64,000 nucleotides of DNA from Kribbella sp. VKM Ac-2568 (GCF_004345365.1 NZ_SLVF01000013.1:1-64000); one strand, 5' to 3'; positions 16,619 through 27,633 are shown, counted from the stretch's first letter. Notes: generated by a model not told the origin, from the sequence alone. Numbers and translations are program-made.

Positions 16619-17382
16619 GAGGAAACGGTACGCCCGTCCGGCAGCGACGCCCGAGCCAGCAACTCGGTCATCATCAGGATCGCCATCGACTCCGCCGCGA
16701 TCAGCCCGATCAGTACTACGAGCTGTAGCGCGGCGGCGGCAGTCGGTGAAGCTCCGCCGAGCACCATCCCGACGAAGGCGCCGGGCAGCGTCACCAGGCC
16801 GACCGTGCGGGTCTGGTCCAGCGCGGGCAGCAGGGCGTCCCCGGCCGTCGGCCCGGCGACCAGCTTGAAGGCGTCCGGCGGCATCAACCCGATCGACAGC
16901 CCGGCCTCGTACTCCCCGAAGCGCCCGCCGTACTCCGACAGCAGCCGCCGCCCGGCCAGGGTGGTCGCGTTCATCGCGCCGCCGATGATGATGCCGCCCA
17001 TCGGCAGCAGCGTCTCCGGGTTGCGCGGCACCACCCCGGGCAGCACCAGCAGCAGCAGAACGACGATCGCGGCGCAGCCGATGGAGACCGCAGAGAACGC
17101 GTACTGACCCGGGACGAGCGCAGTAGACCGGACCCGCCGGGCGCTCGTGATGGTCGCGACCGACAGCATCACCGCGATGAACGCGAGCGCGCCCAGCGTC
17201 GACTGCAGCGCGAAGCCGACCACCAGCCCGACCACGGCGAGCTGGACGACCGCCCGCAGCGCCGCCGTGACGATGCCCTTGTCGTGCCGCAGCGAGGCGA
17301 ATCGCGAGCTCACCACTGCGATCGCGATCAGCAGCGGCAGAACCACCACCGCAGCGATCCCGAGGCCGGTGTCGGAGGACAT
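16615..17382 (-). CDS. FetB/UPF0014-family ABC permease
   Basis: 255 residues with about seven membrane segments. Family landmarks are LRAVVQLAVVGLVVGFAL, MLSVATITSARRVRSTALVPGQ, PMGGIIIGGAMNATTLAGRRLLSE and the C-terminal LIGLIAAESMAILMMTELL. E. coli FetB with FetA exports iron, but no ATPase gene is adjacent here, so the partner would be encoded elsewhere. It starts at ATG 17382, 48 nt downstream of the acyl-CoA synthetase stop. Confidence 0.82.
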   Translation of the reverse strand: MSSDTGLGIAAVVVLPLLIAIAVVSSRFASLRHDKGIVTAALRAVVQLAVVGLVVGFALQSTLGALAFIAVMLSVATITSARRVRSTALVPGQYAFSAVSIGCAAIVVLLLLVLPGVVPRNPETLLPMGGIIIGGAMNATTLAGRRLLSEYGGRFGEYEAGLSIGLMPPDAFKLVAGPTAGDALLPALDQTRTVGLVTLPGAFVGMVLGGASPTAAAALQLVVLIGLIAAESMAILMMTELLARASLPDGRTVSS

Positions 17383-17430
17383 CCGCTCATTGCAGCACGG
17401 CGTACGGCCGAACCGGTGGAGCTCGGCCGG

Positions 17431-19140
<1,710 letters not shown>

Positions 19141-19280
19141 GTTCCGCACTATTGCGGACCACCCTCCGAACGGCAACGCGACATCCGGTTGGACTCTGTG
19201 CGCAGGAGTGACTACAGTCGAACGCATGTTCGATCCCTGGTCTTCTCCGTGGGTCCGATGGCCTCGCCGCCACCGGACGG

Positions 19281-19328
19281 CCTCAACCTCAGCTGAAGGT
19301 CCGCCTTCCCCGTCAGCTGAGGTTGAGG
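19281..19328. terminator. Long hairpin overlapping the 3' end of the ArsB-like gene
   Basis: A perfect 16-bp inverted repeat has arms 19281-19296 (CCTCAACCTCAGCTGA) and 19313-19328 (TCAGCTGAGGTTGAGG) with a 16-nt loop. The right arm contains the last codons and stop of the minus-strand transporter gene. It can terminate that transcript before the acyl-CoA synthetase promoter. Confidence 0.8.
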
Positions 19329-20461
19329 GCCAGGACCGTGCCGATCAGGACCAGCGGGGTCAGTACCAGGCCGCGCCACAGGAAGGACCACCACGAGATG
19401 TGAATTCCGGCGGCGATGCAGCGATCTCGCCAGAGCAGGGTGGCCAGCGACCCCCAGAGGGTGAGCAGGCAGCCGCAATTCACCCCGATCAACAGCAACA
19501 TCATCCGCCGGCCTTCCGCCGCGGCCAGCGGTTCCATCGCGAGATACGCCGGCAGGTTGTCGACCGCGTTCGCGCCGAGTGCGGCGGTTCCGGTCAGGCG
19601 CAGGTCTGCGAGCAGGCCGCCGGGGGCGGTGCCCGCCACGTCGTCGAGTAGATGCTCCAGTCCGTGCGCCGTCAGCGCGCCGACGATCAGGAACAACCCG
19701 ACGACCGTGACGACCAGGCGCCAGGGCAATAGGGCCCAGGTCAGTTCGGACGGGCGGCGGACCGCGAACAGCACGAGGAGCACGAGTGCGCCCGCGCTGG
19801 CCGGCCAGGCGACGTTGACACCCGTCACGAAGGCCGGTCCCAGGGCGAGGCAGACCCCGGCGGCTCCCCAGAACAGCACCTTGTCGTCGATCCCGGGCGT
19901 CGGCGGTACGACGTAGCTGCGGCGCAGGTCGCGGTGGAACAGCACGGCCAGTAGGACGACGGTGATCAGCACCGCCGCGACGGCTGGTCGCCAGCTCAGG
20001 CCCAGGTAGTCGCGCAGTCCGAGGCCGAGCTGGTCGAAGCGGTGGAGAGCGAGGAGATTCGTGAGGTTCGAGACGGGGAGCAACAGTGACGCGGTACCGG
20101 CCAGCCAGACGGTGGTGAAGGCGAAGAGCTTGGGTGGGATGTCGAGCTGGCGTGCCATCGCCAGGACCACCGGAGTGAGCAGCACCGCGCAGGTGTCGAG
20201 GGACAACACAATGGTCAGCGCGGTGGCCAGGGCGACGACGAGCAGCCACAGGCGCCAGGTCCGGCCGCGGCCCAGGTGTGCTGCCTCCCGGGCGGCGACC
20301 TCGAACACCTTGGCCGCGTCGGCGAGCCCGGCGATCACCGTGACGGCGACCAGGAAGACCAGCACGGGCGCGATGCGCTCGATCACGGCGACAGCGTCGT
20401 CCGCCGCCAGCAGTCGGGTGAGAAGCGCCACGGCTCCGCCGAGCGCGCTCAACCACCACAT
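19313..20461 (-). CDS. ArsB/NhaD (ion transporter superfamily) permease
   Basis: 382 residues with about ten hydrophobic segments. The half-repeats ALTIVLSLDTCAVLLTPVVLAMARQL and GTAALGANAVDNLPAYLAMEPL show the D-T/D-N signature typical of the ArsB/NhaD/citrate-type IT superfamily. It could export arsenite or another anion, but no ArsR or ArsC gene is nearby, so the substrate is open. The start at 20461 lies 44 nt from the divergent GNAT/acyl-CoA synthetase gene. A hairpin spans its stop. Confidence 0.75.
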   Translation of the reverse strand: MWWLSALGGAVALLTRLLAADDAVAVIERIAPVLVFLVAVTVIAGLADAAKVFEVAAREAAHLGRGRTWRLWLLVVALATALTIVLSLDTCAVLLTPVVLAMARQLDIPPKLFAFTTVWLAGTASLLLPVSNLTNLLALHRFDQLGLGLRDYLGLSWRPAVAAVLITVVLLAVLFHRDLRRSYVVPPTPGIDDKVLFWGAAGVCLALGPAFVTGVNVAWPASAGALVLLVLFAVRRPSELTWALLPWRLVVTVVGLFLIVGALTAHGLEHLLDDVAGTAPGGLLADLRLTGTAALGANAVDNLPAYLAMEPLAAAEGRRMMLLLIGVNCGCLLTLWGSLATLLWRDRCIAAGIHISWWSFLWRGLVLTPLVLIGTVLALNLS

Positions 20462-20493
20462 GGAATTCCAGGCCTCCGATGCCCCCGTTTGAG

Positions 20494-20499
20494 TACGCT
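20494..20499 (+). promoter_or_regulatory. -10 element for leaderless GNAT/acyl-CoA synthetase mRNA
   Basis: TACGCT ends 6 nt before the GTG at 20506, with no ribosome binding site between. This favours the GTG over an ATG at 20479, which would lie upstream of the -10. Confidence 0.5.
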
Positions 20500-20505
20500 G
20501 GCCGC

Positions 20506-23223
20506 GTGACAGCGCCGGAGCAGCCTCAGCGACCGGCCCAGTATGCCCCGGCGCACCCAGCGGGCTACCCGGTGGTTTACGAAGCCGACGTGGTGCTGCG
20601 CGACGGGGCGACAGCCCACCTGCGGCCGATCACCCCGGACGACGCGGACCTGCTGGTGGCGTTCTACGCGCGCGTCTCGGAGCAGTCGAAGTACTACCGG
20701 TTCTTCGCGCCGTACCCGGAGTTGTCCGACCGGGATGTGGCGCGTTTCACCCAGGTCGACTATGTGGACCGGCTGGCCTTGATCGTCCTGGTCGGCGACG
20801 ACATGATCGGCGTCGGGCGCTATGAGCGAACCGGGCCGCACACTGCCGAGGTCGCGTTCCTGATCGAGGACGCGCACCAGGGCCGGGGCCTGGGACAGCT
20901 ACTGCTCGAGCACCTGGCCCAGGCGGCCCGCGAGCACCACATCGCCCGGTTCATCGCCGAGGTGCTGCCGGACAACCGCAAGATGATCACCGTCTTCACC
21001 GAGGCCGGCTACAAGGTCGCCCGGGAGTTCGAGGACGGCGTGATCATGGTCGAGTTCGACATCGCGCCCACCGACACCTCCTTCGGCGTGATGCAGGCGC
21101 GCGAGCAGCGGTCCGAGGCCCTGTCGATCGCGCGGCTGCTGACTCCGGCGAGCGTGGCGGTGATCGGAGCCAGTCGGCGCGAGGGCACGATCGGCAACGC
21201 TCTGCTGCGGAACCTGCGCGACGGCTTCCCCGGCCGGCTGTACGCGGTGAACACCGACACCACCGAGGACCAGATCGACGGCGTACCGGCGTACCCGACG
21301 ATCCGGGACGTCCGGGGGACGGTCGACCTGGCGGTGGTCGCGGTCCGCGCCGAGATGGTCGCGGACGTCATCATCGACTGCGCGGCCAAGGGCGTGCGTG
21401 GCCTGGTCGTGGTGTCGAGCGGCTTCGCCGAGGTGGGTGACGAGGGGCGAAAGCTGCAGCGGCAACTGGTCGGCCTGGCCAGGTCGTACGGGATGCGCGT
21501 GATCGGGCCGAACGCGCTGGGCGTGATCAACACCGCCCCTGGCGTATCGCTGAACGCGACGCTGTCGCCGCTGATGCCGAGCCGGGGCCGAGTCGCGTTC
21601 TTCTGCCAGTCGGGTGCGCTCGGCGTCTCAATCCTGGCGGACATGGTAGGGCGCGGGCTCGGCCTGTCCACCTTCGTCTCGGCCGGCAACCGCGCGGACG
21701 TCTCCGGCAACGACCTGATGCAGTACTGGTACTCGGACGAGGGGACCGAGGTCGTCCTTCTCTACCTGGAGTCGCTCGGCAACCCGCGCAAGTTCAGCCG
21801 GGTCGCGCGGCGGCTCGCCTGCCGCAAGCCGGTGATCGCGCTGAAGAGCGGCCGGGCCACCCAGGGCGTCCCGCTCGGCCACACCGTCCGGCGCAGTCAA
21901 TTGCCCTCGGCAACTGTCGACTCGCTGTTCCGGCAGAGTGGGCTGATCGGCGTCGACACGCCCGGTGAGATGTTCGACGTCGCCCAGCTCGTCGCGCACC
22001 AGCCGCTGCCCAAGGGCCGCCGGGTCGCGATCGTGAGCAACTCCGACGCGTTGACGCTGCAGGCGCTCGACACCGTCGCCGGGTGTGGGCTGGAGGTTGC
22101 GGGGCGGCCGCGCACGCTCAACGCGGAGGCCACCGCCGACGAGTTCCGCGATGCACTGGGTGAGGTCTTCGCCGATGACCAGGTCGACTCGGTCGTGGTG
22201 ATCTTCACCCCGCCCGTCCTGTCGAACGGCGCCGAGGTCGCCCAGGTGCTCGCCGCGGCCGCAGCGGGCTCCGACAAGCCTGTCCTGTCGACGTTCCTCG
22301 CCTCGCGCAGCGTGCCCGAGCAACTCCGCGTCCCCGACGAGCACGGCGGCGCCGCCCGCGGCTCGATCCCGTCGTTCTCCTCCCCGCAGTACGCCGTGGG
22401 CGCGCTCGCCAAGGCCACCCAGTACGCCGAGTGGCGGCGTCGGGCGGACACTCGGATCCCCGACCTGCCCGACATCGACACGGCCGGCGCCGAGGACTTC
22501 GTCGCGGAGTTCCTGCAGCGGCATCCTCGCGGTGCCGACCTGGACGACGCGGATCGGCAGCGGTTGCTCAGCTTCTACGACATCGGCGTGCTGCCGGCGT
22601 TCCCGGTGCTGTCCGCGGACGAGGCGGTCGCCCGCGCAGCTGATCTCGGCTTCGAGGTGATCCTGAAGGCGACCGCCGAGCAGTGGCGGATGCGCCCCGA
22701 TCTGGCCGACATCTGGCGTCACATCCACGACGAGGAGGACATGCGGGAGGCCTGGGAGGAGATGACCCAGACCTTCGGTGTGGCGTCGGACCCGGCGCGG
22801 GCGCAGTTCGTGGTCCAGAAGATGGCGCCGCCCGGCGTACCGGTGGTGATCTCCGCGATCGAGGACGTGTCCTACGGCCCGGTGGTGTCGTTCGGCCTGT
22901 CGGGCGTCGCGACGGATCTGCTGGGGGACCGCTCGTACCGGATGCCGCCCCTGACGACGGTCGACGCCGCCGAGATGGTCCGCGAGGTGCGCGCCGCGCC
23001 GTTGCTCTACGGCTACCGCGGCTCGGACCCGGTCGACATCTCCGCCATCGAGAACCTCGTCCACCGAGTCTCCCGCCTGACGCTCGAGCTCGAGGAGGTC
23101 GTCCGCCTGGACCTCCGGTCAGTCCTCGTCGCCGCCCAAGGGGCCACTGTCTTGGACACCTCCATCCGGATAGCCCCCAACGAGAAGCCCAGGCAAGACG
23201 CACCCGCCCGCCGCCTCACCTGA
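20506..23223 (+). CDS. Fused GNAT acetyltransferase / ADP-forming acyl-CoA synthetase-like protein
   Basis: 905 residues. The N-terminal ~200 residues form a GNAT domain (VGRYERTGPHTAEVAFLIEDAHQGRGLGQLLLEHLAQ, Q/R-x-x-G-x-G motif). The rest corresponds to NDP-forming acyl-CoA synthetase alpha and beta subunits: LTPASVAVIGASRREGTIGNALLRNL (CoA-binding), VAFFCQSGALGVSILADM, KSGRATQGVPLGHTVR (family phospho-His region, normally followed by TG) and a C-terminal ATP-grasp region. Homologues such as PatZ/Pat are protein lysine acetyltransferases that silence acetyl-CoA synthetase; here GNAT comes first. GTG 20506 fits a leaderless mRNA. Its stop overlaps the ATG of the decayed phosphotransferase (TGATG). 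Confidence 0.88.
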   Translation: MTAPEQPQRPAQYAPAHPAGYPVVYEADVVLRDGATAHLRPITPDDADLLVAFYARVSEQSKYYRFFAPYPELSDRDVARFTQVDYVDRLALIVLVGDDMIGVGRYERTGPHTAEVAFLIEDAHQGRGLGQLLLEHLAQAAREHHIARFIAEVLPDNRKMITVFTEAGYKVAREFEDGVIMVEFDIAPTDTSFGVMQAREQRSEALSIARLLTPASVAVIGASRREGTIGNALLRNLRDGFPGRLYAVNTDTTEDQIDGVPAYPTIRDVRGTVDLAVVAVRAEMVADVIIDCAAKGVRGLVVVSSGFAEVGDEGRKLQRQLVGLARSYGMRVIGPNALGVINTAPGVSLNATLSPLMPSRGRVAFFCQSGALGVSILADMVGRGLGLSTFVSAGNRADVSGNDLMQYWYSDEGTEVVLLYLESLGNPRKFSRVARRLACRKPVIALKSGRATQGVPLGHTVRRSQLPSATVDSLFRQSGLIGVDTPGEMFDVAQLVAHQPLPKGRRVAIVSNSDALTLQALDTVAGCGLEVAGRPRTLNAEATADEFRDALGEVFADDQVDSVVVIFTPPVLSNGAEVAQVLAAAAAGSDKPVLSTFLASRSVPEQLRVPDEHGGAARGSIPSFSSPQYAVGALAKATQYAEWRRRADTRIPDLPDIDTAGAEDFVAEFLQRHPRGADLDDADRQRLLSFYDIGVLPAFPVLSADEAVARAADLGFEVILKATAEQWRMRPDLADIWRHIHDEEDMREAWEEMTQTFGVASDPARAQFVVQKMAPPGVPVVISAIEDVSYGPVVSFGLSGVATDLLGDRSYRMPPLTTVDAAEMVREVRAAPLLYGYRGSDPVDISAIENLVHRVSRLTLELEEVVRLDLRSVLVAAQGATVLDTSIRIAPNEKPRQDAPARRLT

Positions 23224-24050
23224 TGCCGGCTGGAGTGGCGGAGGTTCTCGTCGAGCGGTCCGCGCACGAGCTGGAGCAGGTCGTCCGCGGTGCGATGGGC
23301 GCGGTGTGGATGCTGCATACCGATGTAGGGACGTTCGTGGCCAAGCAGCCGTTCTGGTTCGAGCCGGCCGAGGCAGCCGTCCGCGGGGAGGTGGCGTTCC
23401 GCGCTGCGTGCGCCAGGGGTGGAGTGCCGAGTCCTGAGCCGATCGATGGCGACTACATGATCGACCACGACGGTGGCTGGTGGCGGTTGTACGAGTGAGT
23501 CGACGGCGAGGTGCCTGACAGGGGAGATGTCAGCGCCACCAGTTGGCTGGCTGCGCAGATGGGCCGTATCCATTCGCTCGACTGGCACGGCTCGGCTCAC
23601 GAGGCTACCGACGTCGTGCCTTTTTACCACCGGGTCGACGTCGACTGGCCGGCGCTGGTGGACGTGGCCGAGCGTGCCGGAGTCAGCTGGGCGTCGACTC
23701 TGCGCGGCTAGTGCCGAGGCTGTGCGAGCTGACGGAGTTGGTGAACGGCGCGCCGATCGGCGAGCAGGTCTGCTGTCACCGGGATCTGAAGACCACGAAG
23801 GTGCTGCGGGCGCTCGACGGCAAGGGTGACGCCTCCGGCCGTTCAGCGCACTGGCTCGTCGACTGGGACAACGTCGGTCGGCTGACACCGTGGCGGGAGC
23901 TCGGATCTGTGCTGCTGCGGCATGCCAACGAGGACCTGGACGACTCCCACGGCCGGTTCGCAGCAGCCCAGGTGCTCCCACTGCTGAAGTCTCTTCCCGA
24001 CCTGGCGTCCCTCGAGCAAGCATTCAGTCAACACGCTGGTAGTGGGCCAG
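23223..24050 (+). pseudogene. Aminoglycoside-phosphotransferase-family kinase, degenerate
   Basis: The frame starting ATG 23223 reads a kinase N-lobe (VRGAMGAVWMLHTDVGTFVAKQPFW, EVAFRAACARGGVPSPEPID) and hits TGA at 23496-23498. The same frame continues convincingly (SWLAAQMGRIHSLDWHGSAHEAT..., to TAG 23709). A net 1-nt loss near 23700-23712 moves the remainder to another frame: LVPRLCELTELVNGAPIGEQVCCHRDLKTTKVL...LVDWDNVGRLTPWRELGSVLLRHANED. The Brenner motif reads HRDLKTTK, with the expected Asn replaced by Lys, so the catalytic site is also damaged. The 3' end near 24050 is approximate because the reading frame runs on into unrelated sequence. With a stop, a frameshift and a catalytic change, this is true decay. 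Confidence 0.8.
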
Positions 24051-24584
24051 GGGTGTCTGGAGCCGTGCAGTCACGGCGCCCCCAGCGCGCGCTGCCCGGA
24101 GTGCTCAGCAGCCCGCCAGCTGCGTCACAGCGGCGGCCGGCAGTTGCGTCCTGCGCCTCGCTGCGCAGGTGGTTGCCGCTAGCATCGAACCCGCCGGGAA
24201 CGCGACCGCCGGACGCGCCCCGCCTGGGCAGTTGCGGCCAGCACACCTTCCCAGATCAGCCGGCTGGCCCGCACCGCCGGGCCGACCGCAGATGTCGAGC
24301 CCGCCGCCTCCCCCGCCTCGCCCCCATCTCGCCCCGACCCGTCTCGCCCGATCCTGCCCCGCCTCGCCCCCATCTCGCCCCGCCCCGCCTCGCCCCCATC
24401 GGCTGATCCCGCTCCACTCTGCCCACCTCACCTCACCGCCTGACTCGCCGTGAACTGCCACCGCCTCGCGTTCTCCGGGCCTGGGGTCCCGTTCCGCCCA
24501 GCCTTCTCGCGGGTCCACAGGTTCGGTTGAGGTTGTGGACAACTCGTCTGTATCCGGAGTGTCGGCACAATTCCGGCCAACCTT
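24051..24584. other. Gene-free interval
   Basis: No convincing gene on either strand. The stretch holds a C-rich near-repeat (24311-24400) and otherwise unstructured GC-rich sequence. It lies between the decayed phosphotransferase and the DUF222-HNH gene. Confidence 0.6.
24311..24400. repeat. C-rich imperfect direct repeat
   Basis: A 26-bp unit starting CCCCGCCTCGCCCCCATCTC occurs at 24311-24336 and 24357-24382, with a third partial copy (18 bp) at 24383-24400. Simple-sequence expansion is the likeliest origin. Confidence 0.75.
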
Positions 24585-24613
24585 CGGAATCCCTTACAAA
24601 TAAGGGCCTTCCG
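24585..24613. promoter_or_regulatory. Two-step hairpin / operator upstream of the DUF222-HNH gene
   Basis: CGGAA-t-CCCTTA-caaa-TAAGGG-cc-TTCCG: a perfect 6-bp inner inverted repeat (24591-24606) with a further 5-bp outer pair. It lies 27 bp upstream of the TAGAGT -10 element, so either a repressor site or a terminator for upstream transcription is possible. Confidence 0.5.
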
Positions 24614-24639
24614 GACCAGAAACTGTCGGAGGGGGTGTC

Positions 24640-24645
24640 TAGAGT
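24640..24645 (+). promoter_or_regulatory. -10 element for leaderless DUF222-HNH mRNA
   Basis: TAGAGT ends 7 nt before ATG 24653, the spacing of a leaderless actinobacterial start. No ribosome binding site is seen. Confidence 0.5.
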
Positions 24646-24652
24646 CTTGGGT

Positions 24653-26398
24653 ATGGAGATCTTGGGCGAGCGGCCGGTGTGGTCGATGAGTGACAGCGAA
24701 CAGCTGACGACTCTCGACGCGCTCCACGCCGAGATCTCCCGGCTGCAGACCTACCGCCTGCAGGTCCTGGCCGCCTACGACGCGACCGGCCACGCCGCCA
24801 CCCTCGGCGCCGGCGACACCGCCCGCCTCCTCGCCTTCCGGCACCGCCTCGACCCCGGCGTGATCAAGCGCGACCTGGCCCTGGCCAAAGCACTGCGCAA
24901 GTACCCCGCCATCACCAACGCCCTCCCACCCACCGCCGACAGTGTCGGAGATCCGGCAGACGCCAATCCGGACCAGCCGGACAACGAGCCGGACAGCGAC
25001 CCGGGCGTGGAGGCCGACGCCGAAGCCGGTGCGGGTGTGGGGGTGGTGTTGTCTCCGGCGCAGGCCGCGGCGATCGTCGCCGAACTGGAGAACGTGCCCA
25101 AGACCGTCGCGGTCGAGGACCTGGCCGTCGCCGAACAACAACTCGTCTCCCTAGGCCGCCACTTCGCCCCGACGGAGTTGCGCAAGGCGGCCCGACGGAT
25201 CCGCGACCTGCTCGACGCCGACGGCCCCGCACCGGAAGAAGACAAGGCCTACGCCCGCGAAGAGTTGCGGCTGCGGCCCGCGGACCGGGGTGTCAAGTTC
25301 AGCGGCTACCTGGCCAACGAGAACGCCGAACTGTTCCAGTCCCTGATCCTGTCCGGTTCCAAGCCCCGCAAGACCGTCACCGGTGAGTTGGACCCGCGCG
25401 GCCCGGACAAGCGCCGCGCTGACGCCCTCACCGACGTGCTCAACGTCGCCTCCAACGCCATCACCACCGCCACCCCACCCGACCCGGCGCAGGCGGCCGA
25501 CCCGGCCGGAGCAACCCTGGACGATGCCGAGACCGCCGGATCGCCCAGCGGCAACGGCACGCCAGCGGCGGCCGGTAGCGCCACCCACACTGGCGCTCCT
25601 GCGAGAAGCGCGGCGGCGGAGGCCGGGCACGGCCCGAAAGCACACATCACTGTCACCATCGACCTCAAAGACCTCACCGACGCCGGTGCCCATGCGGTCG
25701 GGACCCTGGTGCACGGCGAAGGGCTGTCCGCGGGCGCGATCCGGCGGTTGGCGTGCGAGGCGCAGATCATCCCGATCGTGCTCGGCGCCAACTCCGAACC
25801 CCTCGACGTCGCCATGGCCCAACGCTTCGTCAACCGCGCCCTGCGCCGCGCCCTGAACGCCCGCGACAAAGGCTGCGTGGTCTGCCAAGCCCCACCCATC
25901 TTCTGCGACGCCCACCACCTCATCTCCTGGATCGACAACGGCCCCACCGCCCTGACCAACCTGGTCCTGCTCTGCCGCCGCCACCACATCGACACCCACC
26001 ACGGCCACTGGACCATCACCCTCCACCACGGCACCGTCACCGTCGCCCGACCCGCCTGGGCCGAACCCAACCCCACCCGAACCCGGTACCGCACACCCAC
26101 CAGCAGTCACCGCGAGCGCGGACTGGCGGACAGCCCTGACCGGAGCCGCACCCACGACCCGGCATGCACCAGGACCGGGAACACCGCGGTGGCACAGTTC
26201 GACCCCTGGGGCGATGCCGACCCGCCCGATCAAGGCTCCGGCAACCACACCCCTCCACCCGGCGACCCAACCCCAGGTCACCGGGCGCTGCACCACGTCA
26301 ACAACCCGCCACCGGCCACCACCAATCGGGACTGGCGCCACGTGAAACCATCCGGCACCGGCCACCACGCAGAACCACCATGCCCCCGAACGGATTGA
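24653..26398 (+). CDS. DUF222 (13E12-repeat family) protein with C-terminal HNH nuclease domain
   Basis: 581 residues. The N-terminal DUF222 region spans about 20-300 and is interrupted by an acidic linker (SVGDPADANPDQPDNEPDS...). The HNH domain is at about 405-455: CVVCQAPPIFCDAHHLISWIDNGPTALTNLVLLCRRHH (Cys408, Cys411, then the CRRHH zinc end). A Pro/Thr/His-rich tail of ~120 residues follows. The family is abundant and multicopy in actinobacteria; its function is not established, though mobility or defence has been suggested. ATG 24653 is chosen for the -10 spacing. The flanks (a pseudogene upstream, 665 nt of gene-free repeats downstream) look like a plastic site. Confidence 0.85.
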   Translation: MEILGERPVWSMSDSEQLTTLDALHAEISRLQTYRLQVLAAYDATGHAATLGAGDTARLLAFRHRLDPGVIKRDLALAKALRKYPAITNALPPTADSVGDPADANPDQPDNEPDSDPGVEADAEAGAGVGVVLSPAQAAAIVAELENVPKTVAVEDLAVAEQQLVSLGRHFAPTELRKAARRIRDLLDADGPAPEEDKAYAREELRLRPADRGVKFSGYLANENAELFQSLILSGSKPRKTVTGELDPRGPDKRRADALTDVLNVASNAITTATPPDPAQAADPAGATLDDAETAGSPSGNGTPAAAGSATHTGAPARSAAAEAGHGPKAHITVTIDLKDLTDAGAHAVGTLVHGEGLSAGAIRRLACEAQIIPIVLGANSEPLDVAMAQRFVNRALRRALNARDKGCVVCQAPPIFCDAHHLISWIDNGPTALTNLVLLCRRHHIDTHHGHWTITLHHGTVTVARPAWAEPNPTRTRYRTPTSSHRERGLADSPDRSRTHDPACTRTGNTAVAQFDPWGDADPPDQGSGNHTPPPGDPTPGHRALHHVNNPPPATTNRDWRHVKPSGTGHHAEPPCPRTD

Positions 26399-27063
26399 CC
26401 ATCGCGCTGGCACCATGCCGCCTCGAGCTACTGCCGATGTGGATGCCGGGCCCGCAGAAGCCCATGAAGGACCGGCTCATTCCGATGTGGTGCAGCCGCC
26501 GTCGGTGCGGTCCGGCCGAATCACTGTTGCCTGCGATGGACAGCCTCAGGGTCGCCCCGCGCACCCCGTCGGCCAGGAGGTGTCGACCCTGCGGCACTGC
26601 GCCCGGACCCTGCAGCAGTACGACCGGACCCTGCGGTGGTAGGACCTGCTCGGCTTGGTCAAGCACGGAGGTACTTGGGAGCTTGTCGATACTGCGAACC
26701 TCGGAGGCGCGGTCGGGCGGCTCGTCGATGCCCTCACAGAACGATCGGCTGGCAGTGTCGGACCCAGCGTCGGTACCGGCAGTGACGACGCGAGCGGTAC
26801 GGCGGGAAGCCGCGAGCGGTACTGCGGGAAGCCGGGAGCGGTACTGCGGGAAGCCGGGAGCATGGCAGTGGTGGTGACGCCGGTGGCCGCGTATGGCCGG
26901 GAAACCCACGTCGCGATAACTATCACGCCGAACCGGTCGGCGGCGGCGGTCCAACTGGTTCGCTGTCGGTGCCCGGCGTCGACAGGTCCAGCAGGGTCTC
27001 TGGGCCTGATATCTCGGCGATGAGGGGGCCGTTCAGCTAGTGGGGTCGTCGATCAGGGGGCGT
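26399..27063. other. Gene-free interval with short repeats
   Basis: No reading frame on either strand resembles a protein family. It contains three perfect-to-near-perfect 22-bp tandem repeats (26790-26855). Near the right end is an approximate direct repeat of GGGGGC(C)GTTCAG (27006-27018 and 27056-27067). It may be decayed coding DNA, but I could not identify the source. Confidence 0.55.
26790..26855. repeat. Three 22-bp tandem repeats
   Basis: Units at 26790-26811, 26812-26833 and 26834-26855 share the core GAGCGGTACTGCGGGAAGCC, with single differences in units 1 and 3; a fourth copy fades out after GGGAGC. They are contiguous with no spacers, so this is not a CRISPR array. Confidence 0.85.
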
Positions 27064-27576
27064 TCAGTTGGTCCGGTGGTAGATGCCGTCGGATCTGGTT
27101 AGGAGGCGGGCGTCTACGAGGAGGCGGCGGAGGCCGGCGTGGTCGGGGTGCCAGGTGTTGAGGATGGTGTTGACCTCGGCCTCGGGATAGTCGCGGCCGG
27201 CCTCGAAAGAGTTGACCAGGTACTCGAGGACGATGCGAGTCTTGGCCGGGAAGGTCGGGAAGCCGGTCAGCCGGCCGTCGCGGATGAACGCCTTCAGGAT
27301 CGTGTCCCGGGCGGGATCCGGATCGAGCGGCTCGCGCGCGGGGCGGCTGGTGCGGATCGCCTCCTTGAAGACGTCCTCCTCGGCGTGCAGCCCTTCGCGG
27401 TCGAAGCTGATCAGGCCGCTCTTGGTCAGTCGCTGCACCGCCTTCACCACCACCGCGGTGTCGAGTCCGGTGACTCCGGCGATCTGCTCCGGGTTGCGCG
27501 CGCCGAGGACGACCGCGGAGTACGTGCGCAGTCTCGACGGTTCGGCCAGTGATCCACAGAGCTGGTCGGTGTTCAT
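27064..27576 (-). CDS. Helix-turn-helix DUF2087 protein
   Basis: 170 residues. The N-terminal winged-helix-like part is LAEPSRLRTYSAVVLGARNPEQIAGVTGLDTAVVVKAVQRLTKSGLI (about 10-57). The C-terminal DUF2087 domain is ILKAFIRDGRLTGFPTFPAKTRIVLEYLVNSFEAGRDYPEAEVNTILNTWHPDHAGLRRLLVDARLLTRS (about 93-162). It is probably a transcription regulator. ATG 27576 begins at the HTH; longer in-frame extensions would overlap the divergent peptidase gene. An inverted repeat at 27603-27615 lies in the shared promoter. Confidence 0.82.
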   Translation of the reverse strand: MNTDQLCGSLAEPSRLRTYSAVVLGARNPEQIAGVTGLDTAVVVKAVQRLTKSGLISFDREGLHAEEDVFKEAIRTSRPAREPLDPDPARDTILKAFIRDGRLTGFPTFPAKTRIVLEYLVNSFEAGRDYPEAEVNTILNTWHPDHAGLRRLLVDARLLTRSDGIYHRTN

Positions 27577-27602
27577 GCCATCCAACGTAATGTCGGCGGC
27601 AA

Positions 27603-27615
27603 CCGGATTTTCCGG
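27603..27615. promoter_or_regulatory. Inverted repeat between DUF2087 regulator and P1 peptidase
   Basis: CCGGA-ttt-TCCGG, a perfect 5-bp dyad, lies in the 57-nt divergent promoter. It is a candidate binding site for the HTH-DUF2087 protein, by position only. Confidence 0.4.
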
Positions 27616-27633
27616 AGATGCTAGACAGAACGC

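Noticed and set aside
26790..26855. Short repeats as a possible CRISPR array
   Set aside because: Units are contiguous without spacers, only 22 bp, and there are no cas genes.
26399..27063. Short open frames suggesting a small gene
   Set aside because: No ribosome binding site, no family-like sequence, and frames are broken by repeats.
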